13,323 nucleotides of DNA from Rhodothermaceae bacterium (GTDB taxonomy: Bacteria > Bacteroidota > Rhodothermia > Rhodothermales > Rubricoccaceae): the NCBI GenBank assembly GCA_013003465.1, contig JABDIZ010000019.1:1-13323 (forward strand). The letters are read 5' to 3'. Positions 7,829 through 13,323 of this stretch are shown here, in pieces (the stretch's first letter is position 1; each line of letters starts with the position of its first letter). The notes below the pieces were generated by a model. That model searched no databases and was not told the DNA's origin. It saw nothing but the letters and a program-made list of their open reading frames with translations. The position numbers and the translations under genes are program-made.

Positions 7829-7871
7829 TCGTGGGCAGTGGTCGCTACCATCAACGGGCCACTGCCCACGA
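7829..7871 (-). repeat. Inverted repeat between sdhD and sdhA
   Basis: Arms 7829-7841 (TCGTGGGCAGTGG) and 7859-7871 are a perfect 13-bp inverted repeat around a 17-nt loop. It occupies the centre of the gap, ending 5 nt after the sdhD stop codon and starting 23 nt before the sdhA ATG. The flank reads ACTGACAACTGATCA on the minus strand. No T-tract follows. Its sequence is unrelated to the repeat in the sdhA-sdhB gap. Confidence 0.78.
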
Positions 7872-7876
7872 CCTAC

Positions 7877-8425
7877 CTACACATTGAGTCCGGCAACGAT
7901 GACCGAGTACGCGCCGATCAGGAAGAGCACGAGCGCGACGGTCCACGAGAGCGCAATCGCGCCGACGCGGAGCATATCGTTGCGGATGTAGTCGGAGAGG
8001 ATGTTGGAGACGCCGTAGAAGCCGTGGTGCAGCGCGAAGAGCAGGAAGAGCAGGTTGAAGCCCTTCCAGAGGACAGCATACACGGGGTCAGCGAGACGCA
8101 GCATCAACACGTCGTAGGGGGTAGCCGAGGCCACCGGCTGCTGCGCCGACCTACCCTCGGCCGGGATGATCGGCTGCCGGTCCCCCTCCTGATTGAGGCG
8201 CCGCTCGCGGACGGCTTCATTGGCCTCCTCCGGGTAGGTGGGCAGGATGCCCCGATCCGCCTCTTCGGCCGTCACGACCGAATGCGTGACGCTGGCCGTC
8301 GTGCGGTTGTAGTGCTGTACCCAGAAGTGGGTGATCAGCAGGAAGATCAGGAAGGTGCCCGTGATGCGGTGCGTGAACCACTGGAACGCGCTCGAACGGG
8401 CGGTGCGGCCGTACTTCGTTGCCAT
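7877..8425 (-). CDS. sdhD: Succinate dehydrogenase membrane anchor subunit D-like, with long hydrophilic insert
   Basis: This is one of two membrane subunits anchoring complex II and helping form the quinone and heme sites. Three hydrophobic segments are visible at about residues 20-38, 115-138 and 153-180. The N-terminal FQWFTHRITG matches the HRxTG motif of the family. His33 in the first segment and His133/His134 in the second are candidate heme ligands. At 182 residues it is much longer than typical SdhD (about 115-130). The excess is a charged, Glu/Arg/Pro-rich stretch at about 41-103 between segments 1 and 2. It follows sdhC by 11 nt, and its position and the paired anchor support the assignment. 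SdhC/D naming between the two anchors is by gene order and is less certain than complex membership. Confidence 0.85.
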   Translation of the reverse strand: MATKYGRTARSSAFQWFTHRITGTFLIFLLITHFWVQHYNRTTASVTHSVVTAEEADRGILPTYPEEANEAVRERRLNQEGDRQPIIPAEGRSAQQPVASATPYDVLMLRLADPVYAVLWKGFNLLFLLFALHHGFYGVSNILSDYIRNDMLRVGAIALSWTVALVLFLIGAYSVIVAGLNV

Positions 8426-8436
8426 GAGAGGTTCCG

Positions 8437-8835
8437 TTAGCTACCGAGGTAATCGAGGAGCGCGGCGATGCTGGGGTAGCCGCCGACGGCGAAGAGCACA
8501 GCGGCCACGGCGCCGAGCGTCCAGAACAGCTTCTTTTGGTTCGGGCTCCACCCCACAAAGTCGATCAGCACGATGCGGAGGCCGTTGAGCGCGTGGTAGA
8601 TCACCGCGCCGAGCAGCAGGAACTCGCCGATCTTGAAGAGCGGCCCGTGGTACTTGGTGATGAGGTAGTTGTAGGCGTCTGGATCGGTCATCGCCTTGAG
8701 GCCCCACACGTGGACGATGAGGTAGCCGACGAGGGCGAGGCCGGTCAGGCGGTGCAGCATCCACGCGAACATCCCGGTGCGGATGCGGTAGCGCAGGACC
8801 GGCTTTGGCGAGACGTCCTGAACAGTCGTGGCCAT
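8437..8835 (-). CDS. sdhC: Succinate dehydrogenase cytochrome b subunit
   Basis: This is a membrane anchor of complex II, 132 residues with three predicted transmembrane segments (about 30-48, 70-92 and 100-125). It carries the family motif MLHRLTG (His28) near the N-terminus. His81 in IYHALNGLRIVLID matches the conserved heme b ligand region. A further His42 (LIVHVWGL) in the first segment could serve a second heme. It is the first gene of the cluster. The ATG at 8835 is preceded by a pyrimidine-rich stretch without a Shine-Dalgarno sequence, as with every gene here. Confidence 0.93.
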   Translation of the reverse strand: MATTVQDVSPKPVLRYRIRTGMFAWMLHRLTGLALVGYLIVHVWGLKAMTDPDAYNYLITKYHGPLFKIGEFLLLGAVIYHALNGLRIVLIDFVGWSPNQKKLFWTLGAVAAVLFAVGGYPSIAALLDYLGS

Positions 8836-8974
8836 GACGACAGGCAGGTGAGAAGGAGGAAGGAGGAGGGCCTACCGCGCGCCGCTCCACGTGGTTTCAT
8901 CTTTTTCTGAAACTTCGTAGGGGCAGGCGAGAAGCGCGCTGAAAGGTAAGGCCGCGCTGTTTCTAGTGCATCGC
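8836..8974 (-). other. Upstream region of the sdh cluster
   Basis: This 139-bp gap between the gltA terminator and sdhC must hold the sdh promoter if the cluster is transcribed separately. A 6-bp hairpin (GTTTCA 8894-8899 with TGAAAC 8908-8913) lies in it. A minus-strand TACCTTTC near 8946 resembles the Bacteroidota -7 element TAnnTTTG in six of seven defined positions at best. I found no -33 TTG at the usual spacing, so no promoter is called. Confidence 0.35.
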
Positions 8975-9014
8975 AAAACGAAGCGAGGGGAGCCCACCGG
9001 CTCCCCTCGCTTCG
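8975..9014 (-). terminator. Terminator of citrate synthase gene
   Basis: A perfect 16-bp stem (8979-8994 with 8999-9014) closes a 4-nt loop CACC and is followed on the minus strand by TTTT (plus-strand 8975-8978). It starts 18 nt after the gltA stop codon. Its strength argues that gltA and sdhCDAB are separate transcripts. Confidence 0.9.
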
Positions 9015-9032
9015 AAGGAACGTTCCGCTGTG

Positions 9033-10202
9033 TCAGCGCTCGGCGATGGGGCCGACCGTCTTGTTGCGCGGGCCGTTGTAGCCTGCGCGCGGCCGGATGA
9101 GGCGGTTGTCCTCCCACTGCTCCAGCAGGTGCGCCGTCCAGCCCGTCATGCGGCTCATGGCGAAGATGGGCGTGTAGAGGTCGCGCTCGATGCCGAGCAG
9201 GTAATAGACCGAGGCCGAGTAGAAGTCGACGTTGGCTTCAAGGCCCTTGGCGTCCTTGACCGTCTGGCGGATCGTGTCCGACATCTCGAGCCACTTGCGT
9301 TCCCCCTTCTCATCGGAGAGCCCTTCGAGCATGCCGCGCAGGATAACCGCGCGCGGGTCGAGCGTCTTGTAGACGCGGTGCCCGATGCCCATGATCTTCT
9401 CCTTGTCGGCCAGCTTCTGCTCGATGTAGGTCTTTGTATCGGCGCTGGTGGCGTCGATGTCGAGCAGCATGCCCATCACCTCGATGTTGGCGCCGCCATG
9501 GAGCGGACCCTTGAGCGCGCCCATCGCGCCCACCACGGCCGAGTACATGTCACTGAGCGTGGCGCCGATGACGCGGGCGGCAAACGTGCTCGCGTTGAGG
9601 CCGTGCTCGGCGTGGAGCACGAGCGCCGCGTCCATGATCTCTTCGGCGGCCGGGCCGGGCTCCTCGCCGTTGAGCATGTAGAGGAAGTCAAAGGCCGTGG
9701 ACCCTTCCTGCTTCGGCGCGACGGGCTCCTTGCCCTTGCGGATGCGGTCGAAGGCGGCCAGGAGCGTGGGCAGCTTGGCCGTCAGGCGGACGGCCTTGCG
9801 GGCGTTGGCCTCGGGGCTCATGTCTTCGGCCTCCTCGTCGTAGAGGGCCAGCATGGAGAGCGCCGTGCGGAGGGCGGCCATCGGGACGGCGTCCTTCGGC
9901 GTGTGGTGCCTGAGGTGGTCAATGATGTCCGGGTGGACCGTCCGTGCGGCACGGAACTGCGCGTTGAGCTCATCGAGTTGGCTCTGCTTCGGCAGGTCGC
10001 CGTGCCATAGCAGGTAGGCGACTTCCTCGAACGAGGCGTTGCGCGCGAGGTCTTCGATGGTGTAGCCGCGGTAGATGAGCGTCCCCGCCTGCCCATCAAT
10101 GAAGGAAATGCCGGAATCCAGGGCGGTGACGCCTTCGAGGCCTTTGGCCTTCACCGGGGCGCCGTTGTCCGTTGCCGTTTTAGGGGAAGCAGGAGTCGTC
10201 AT
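9033..10202 (-). CDS. gltA: Citrate synthase
   Basis: This condenses oxaloacetate and acetyl-CoA to citrate, the entry step of the TCA cycle. It has 389 residues from ATG 10202. Motifs in order: GLEGVTALDSGISFIDG and LIYRGYTIEDLA at the N-terminus, LHAEHGLNASTFAARV with an oxaloacetate-binding His, GPLHGGANIEV, GIGHRVYKTLDPRA with the catalytic His, and VDFYSASVYYLLGI with the catalytic Asp. The length and motifs fit the shorter dimeric type, closer to Gram-positive/archaeal citrate synthases and methylcitrate synthase than to the longer hexameric E. coli enzyme. A 2-methylcitrate synthase role cannot be excluded from sequence alone, but adjacency to sdh supports citrate synthase. A TTG at 10250 would add 16 Ser/Pro-rich residues; ATG 10202 is preferred. 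Confidence 0.95.
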   Translation of the reverse strand: MTTPASPKTATDNGAPVKAKGLEGVTALDSGISFIDGQAGTLIYRGYTIEDLARNASFEEVAYLLWHGDLPKQSQLDELNAQFRAARTVHPDIIDHLRHHTPKDAVPMAALRTALSMLALYDEEAEDMSPEANARKAVRLTAKLPTLLAAFDRIRKGKEPVAPKQEGSTAFDFLYMLNGEEPGPAAEEIMDAALVLHAEHGLNASTFAARVIGATLSDMYSAVVGAMGALKGPLHGGANIEVMGMLLDIDATSADTKTYIEQKLADKEKIMGIGHRVYKTLDPRAVILRGMLEGLSDEKGERKWLEMSDTIRQTVKDAKGLEANVDFYSASVYYLLGIERDLYTPIFAMSRMTGWTAHLLEQWEDNRLIRPRAGYNGPRNKTVGPIAER

Positions 10203-10253
10203 GGTCGGGGATCGTAGGGAAGGGGCCGGGCTGGTTCCGGCAGAGGACAATCG

Positions 10254-10306
10254 GAGGCTGTTCAGAGCTCGCTCTCGCCTCCGCGCTTGCGGACCTGAAC
10301 AGCCTC
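10254..10306. repeat. Inverted repeat upstream of gltA
   Basis: Arms 10254-10265 (GAGGCTGTTCAG) and 10295-10306 (CTGAACAGCCTC) are a perfect 12-bp inverted repeat. The 29-nt spacer itself holds a small hairpin (CCGC/GCGG, 10281-10292). It ends 52 nt before the gltA ATG. It could be an operator or a 5' leader structure; nothing in the sequence decides between these. Confidence 0.65.
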
Positions 10307-10359
10307 ACAAGATAGCATGGAGTGAACCCGTTGTCGGGCGCCGGGTTCGCGACCGGTTC

Positions 10360-10386
10360 ATGCGAAACATGCGAAACGTGCGAAAG
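10360..10386. repeat. Three-copy 9-nt tandem repeat
   Basis: Two exact copies of ATGCGAAAC (10360-10368, 10369-10377) are followed by a near copy, GTGCGAAAG (10378-10386). The array lies about 160 bp upstream of the gltA ATG, in the divergent region. It could be a small binding-site array or slipped simple sequence. Confidence 0.7.
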
Positions 10387-10608
10387 CCGCCGTGCGTAGC
10401 AGGGAGCACCGCCCGCGCCGGGGACGGCACATTGCCCTGCGGGCCGCCTCGTCGTAGCTTCCGGCGTACCTGAACGGCTGCGTTTGCTGCCCGTTCGCGG
10501 CGGTTTCGACCAGCCTCTCGATGAACACGGCTGGCGTGTGCTTCCCCGCCGCCGCCCCTTACCGGGCGGTCCCGACTTCCCGGCGCGTTCGCGCCATCTG
10601 ATTCTACC

Positions 10609-10659
10609 GGGCCTTCGCATTCCGTGAGCCGCTTGTGACTCACGCTCGGCTGAAGGCCC
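10609..10659 (+). repeat. Bulged hairpin in the putative RNase E/G leader
   Basis: An outer 8-bp stem (GGGCCTTC 10609-10616 with 10652-10659) is stacked on an inner 5-bp stem (AGCCG 10627-10631 with CGGCT 10647-10651). A 10-nt bulge lies on the 5' side. An alternative pairing GTGAG/CTCAC exists inside. It lies 211 nt upstream of the RNase ATG. Confidence 0.5.
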
Positions 10660-10870
10660 TGCATCGCCCCGATGCCCCTCGTTTCGTTCCTCGTTCGCGT
10701 GTTTGCCCGCTGGGTGCTGCCCCGTCCCGCCGACTGGCTGGCGACAGGCCACGCTGCCGTGCAACCGCCCGTCGTCGCGCCAGAGGCGCCCCTCGGTTTG
10801 CATTTCCCCCTGCCGCGCCTCGCGGCCAGGCCAGCCGAGGATCGTGCGCCCGTGCGCGCTATCCAACCGC

Positions 10871-13323
10871 ATGAAAAAACAAATCGTCATCAACGCGAGC
10901 AAAGACCGCTCGCGCATCGCCATCGTGGAAGATGGCAACCTAGCCGAACTCTACGTCGAGCATCCGGATAACGTCCGCACCCTCGGCAACATCTACCTCG
11001 GCCGCATCCGCAAGGTCATGCCCTCGATTCGGGCGGCGTTTGTGGACATCGGCCAGAAGCAGGACGCCTTCCTGCACTTCTCCGATCTGACCGACAACCT
11101 CGCTGCGCTGCTGAGCATCGCAGGCGAGAAGGTGCCGGGCTACGAGACGCAGCTCTCGCACGCGCCGCAGAAGCGCGTCGCCGACGACGACTCCGAGCCG
11201 GACGTGCAGGACACGCTCGAACTCGAAGCCGAGGAGGAGAGCGATGAGGAAGCCGAGCAGAAGGCTGCTCCTCGGCGGAGCAATCGTTCGCGCGGACGGG
11301 GCCGGTCCAACCGCCGTCGCCGGGGTGGCTCATCGAACCGGCGCCGCGAGGAAGAGGAGGAGCAGGAGGAAGCGGGCGAAGAGCGCCGCGCGGCCTCGCC
11401 CTTCGTCATCGACCTGACGCTCAAGACCGGGCGCATCGAGCCCGGCGAGGCCAAGCCCGCGCCCAAAAAGACCACCAAAGCAAAAGCCTCCAAGGCAGAC
11501 GCGCCCGAGGACACGAAGGACTCGGCGCAGGAAGACGAATCGTCGCGCGGCGAGAGCCGCCGCTCGTCGTCCCGCGGTCGGCGGGGACGAACCGCGAACC
11601 GCGAACAGGCCGAGGCCCCCACGCCCGAGCCGGATGCGCGCGCGCAGGGCGATGGCGCCTCGTCGGAGGAGGCGACCGCAGAGGTGACGCCCACCGACAA
11701 GGCCGAGCAGCCGAAGCAGACAGAAGAGGGGCAGCGTTCCCGCTCCTCGGGTCGCCGTCGTCGTGGGCGTCGGGGTGGGCGTCGTCGCCGTCGCTCAGGT
11801 GGGGAAGGCTCCTCGGATCAGCGCACATCAACGAAGCAGGAGGCGTCGGCCGACGCCGAAACCCAGCCGACGAACGATTCGGCCGCCGAGAAATCCTCGC
11901 AGCAGCGCGGCGGGCGTCGCCGTGGCGAGAGTAAATCGTCTGAGCAGAAGACCGAAGCCCGCGCGGAGAAAAAAGCCGACGCGAAGGCTGAGCGCCAGGA
12001 GGCTCCGCAGAACAAGCAAGACCGGAACCGCGGGCGCAACCGGGGCTCCAGGGATTCGTCCTCGAACCGCGACTCATCCTCCGGCAAGAAGACGGCCGAG
12101 TCCTCCCGCTCCCGATCGTCCGGGTCCAAGTCGTCGCGCTCCAGCGGGCCACCGAGTCGGCCGGAGGAGTTGCTTCGCCGCGACGGGCGGATCCTCGTCA
12201 AGATCACCAAGGAGCCCATCTCGGCGAAGGGCAGCCGCGTCTCGACAGACATCTCGCTCGCGGGGCGCTTCCTCGTCTTGGTCCCGGCGGCCGACTACGT
12301 GGCCGTCTCCAAGAAGATTGAGTCGGCGAAGGAGCGGCGGCGGCTGCGCACGCTCGCGTCGAGCCTCAAGCCGGAGGGCTTCGGCGTTATCGTCCGCACC
12401 GTGGCCGACGGCCGCGACGCGAAGACGCTCGACACAGACATGCGCCTCTTGCTCGACAAGTGGCACAAGATCGAGAGCCAGACGGGTCCCAAGGCGCCTG
12501 CACCCGCGCTGCTCTACGAGGACGTCAACATGGTGTCCTCGATCATCCGAGACCTCTTCACGGAGGACTACGACCGCATCCTGATCGACGACCCGCGCCT
12601 GCACAAGAACGTCAAGGCCTACATCCAGGCCGTGGCGCCGCACATGGCCGACAAGGTGGTGCTCCACCGTTCCAACACGCCCGTCTTCCGCGCGGCCGGG
12701 CTGGAGAAGGCCGTCGAGGAGGTGTTTTCATCGCGGGTGGCGCTGCCGTCGGGGGGCTACCTCTTCATCGAGCACACGGAGGCGATGCACGTCGTGGACG
12801 TGAACTCGGGCCGCGCCGGACGCGGCAAGAGCCAGTCCGAGAACCTGCTTGCGGTCAACCTCGAAGCGGCGCGCGAGATCGCCAAGCACCTGCGCCTGCG
12901 CGACCTCGGCGGCATCATCGTCGTGGACTTCATCGACATGCGCTCCGAGAGTCATCGCCGGAAGGTGTACCAAGAGCTCAAGAAGGAATTCGCCAAGGAC
13001 CGCGCCGTGACCAAGCTGCTCCCGATGAGCGACTTCGGCCTCGTCGAGATCACGCGGCAGCGGCTCCGCCCGAGCATCACCACCAAGGCGACGGAGGAAG
13101 TCGATGGCTCCGATCCGTCGGCGGCAATGGCGGCGGCCGGGGCGGCCGAGATCCCGCAGCCCGACCGCGACTTCGGCCCCGTCGAACTCGACCAGCCGAC
13201 GACGCCCGAGGATGTGGTGAACCGGCTGGCGGGCTGGCTGCGCCACTACCGTGACACCGTTCCGGCCAAGTACAAGGACCGGCCCATCGTGGTGCATGTG
13301 CACCCGCTGCTAGAGGCCTACCT
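10871..13323 (+). CDS. rng: RNase E/G family endoribonuclease with large insert in the S1 domain (partial, C-terminus off window)
   Basis: This is a single-strand-specific endoribonuclease of mRNA decay and rRNA maturation, expected in the cytoplasm. The frame is open for 817 codons to the window end. Residues 1-77 are the RNase H-like start and first half of S1 (LGNIYLGRIRKVMPSIRAAFVDIG). Residues about 78-430 are a low-complexity insert with four Arg/Gly-rich patches and acidic stretches. S1 resumes at about 434 (RILVKITKEPISAKGSR and STDISLAGRFLVL). Arg509/Thr510 (VIVRTVADG) match the 5'-monophosphate sensor, and Asp643, Asn645 (VDVNSGRAGRG) and Asp686 (VVDFIDM) match E. coli RNase E D303, N305 and D346, all offset by exactly 340. 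The Zn-link CPxC motif is missing: the equivalent positions are Val744 and Ser747, and I found no cysteine codon in the visible frame. RNase E versus G naming is arbitrary here. ATG 10871 has no Shine-Dalgarno. Confidence 0.95.
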   Translation, partial: MKKQIVINASKDRSRIAIVEDGNLAELYVEHPDNVRTLGNIYLGRIRKVMPSIRAAFVDIGQKQDAFLHFSDLTDNLAALLSIAGEKVPGYETQLSHAPQKRVADDDSEPDVQDTLELEAEEESDEEAEQKAAPRRSNRSRGRGRSNRRRRGGSSNRRREEEEEQEEAGEERRAASPFVIDLTLKTGRIEPGEAKPAPKKTTKAKASKADAPEDTKDSAQEDESSRGESRRSSSRGRRGRTANREQAEAPTPEPDARAQGDGASSEEATAEVTPTDKAEQPKQTEEGQRSRSSGRRRRGRRGGRRRRRSGGEGSSDQRTSTKQEASADAETQPTNDSAAEKSSQQRGGRRRGESKSSEQKTEARAEKKADAKAERQEAPQNKQDRNRGRNRGSRDSSSNRDSSSGKKTAESSRSRSSGSKSSRSSGPPSRPEELLRRDGRILVKITKEPISAKGSRVSTDISLAGRFLVLVPAADYVAVSKKIESAKERRRLRTLASSLKPEGFGVIVRTVADGRDAKTLDTDMRLLLDKWHKIESQTGPKAPAPALLYEDVNMVSSIIRDLFTEDYDRILIDDPRLHKNVKAYIQAVAPHMADKVVLHRSNTPVFRAAGLEKAVEEVFSSRVALPSGGYLFIEHTEAMHVVDVNSGRAGRGKSQSENLLAVNLEAAREIAKHLRLRDLGGIIVVDFIDMRSESHRRKVYQELKKEFAKDRAVTKLLPMSDFGLVEITRQRLRPSITTKATEEVDGSDPSAAMAAAGAAEIPQPDRDFGPVELDQPTTPEDVVNRLAGWLRHYRDTVPAKYKDRPIVVHVHPLLEAY

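Larger units (their letters stand above)
10203..10870. other. 668-bp divergent intergenic region between gltA and the RNase E/G gene
   Basis: I see no credible gene here. Open frames across it have no recognisable motifs and overlap one or both flanking genes. It contains a 12-bp inverted repeat near gltA (10254-10306), a 9-nt tandem repeat (10360-10386), a short GGCGCG/CGCGCC hairpin (10582-10595) and a longer bulged hairpin (10609-10659). Promoters for both divergent genes should lie here but could not be placed. A long structured leader for the RNase gene is possible. Confidence 0.6.

Noticed and set aside
9030..10010. 326-codon plus-strand frame opposite gltA
   Set aside because: It is antisense to an intact citrate synthase and contains no family motifs.
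10180..10938. 252-codon minus-strand frame across the gltA-RNase intergenic region
   Set aside because: It overlaps the start of gltA and the first codons of the RNase gene, has no recognisable domain, and covers the palindromes and tandem repeats expected of non-coding DNA.
11102..12160. The RNase insert as a separate inserted gene, intein or mobile element
   Set aside because: It stays in frame throughout, has no splicing or transposase motifs and no terminal repeats, and its composition is that of a disordered protein region.
12074..12667. Minus-strand frames opposite the RNase gene, including the Arg/Ser-rich insert
   Set aside because: The plus-strand frame is continuous with in-register catalytic residues on both sides of the insert, so these are shadows.

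Overview
This is a high-GC bacterial chromosomal segment carrying nine protein genes, almost all core metabolism or envelope functions. Three things point to the Bacteroidota side of the tree, most plausibly a high-GC Rhodothermota (Rhodothermia) lineage. One secreted protein ends in a type IX secretion (Por) style C-terminal sorting domain. None of the nine start codons is preceded by a Shine-Dalgarno sequence. The succinate dehydrogenase and citrate synthase combine with these in a GC-rich background. The placement is an inference; no rRNA is present to confirm it.

Layout. On the minus strand, 1-1019 is the N-terminal part of a response regulator fused to a class III nucleotide cyclase, running off the left edge. 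Divergent from it on the plus strand is a secreted lytic transglycosylase (1314-2330). It converges with a large type IX secreted protein (2464-5139, minus), separated by a minus-strand rho-independent terminator. Next on the minus strand is a complete succinate dehydrogenase cluster in the order sdhC, sdhD, sdhA, sdhB (8835 down to 5293), closed by a terminator at 5236-5269. Upstream of it, also on the minus strand, is citrate synthase gltA (10202-9033), with its own perfect 16-bp stem terminator. A 668-bp divergent intergenic region separates gltA from a plus-strand RNase E/G family endoribonuclease that runs off the right edge (10871-13323).

How the genes work together. Citrate synthase and succinate dehydrogenase are both TCA-cycle enzymes and sit side by side, but a strong terminator between them suggests separate transcripts. 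The SDH membrane anchors carry paired transmembrane histidines that could bind two hemes, and the large junctions inside the sdh cluster each hold a long inverted repeat. The cyclase, transglycosylase, type IX cargo and RNase show no obvious functional link to each other.

Most notable. The RNase E/G protein has its S1 domain split by about 340-350 extra residues of alternating Arg/Gly-rich and acidic low-complexity sequence. It also lacks the Zn-link cysteines, while its catalytic and 5'-sensor residues are intact and in register. I found no mobile element, CRISPR array, tRNA, rRNA or defence-type cassette, and I do not see a wholly new multi-gene system here.
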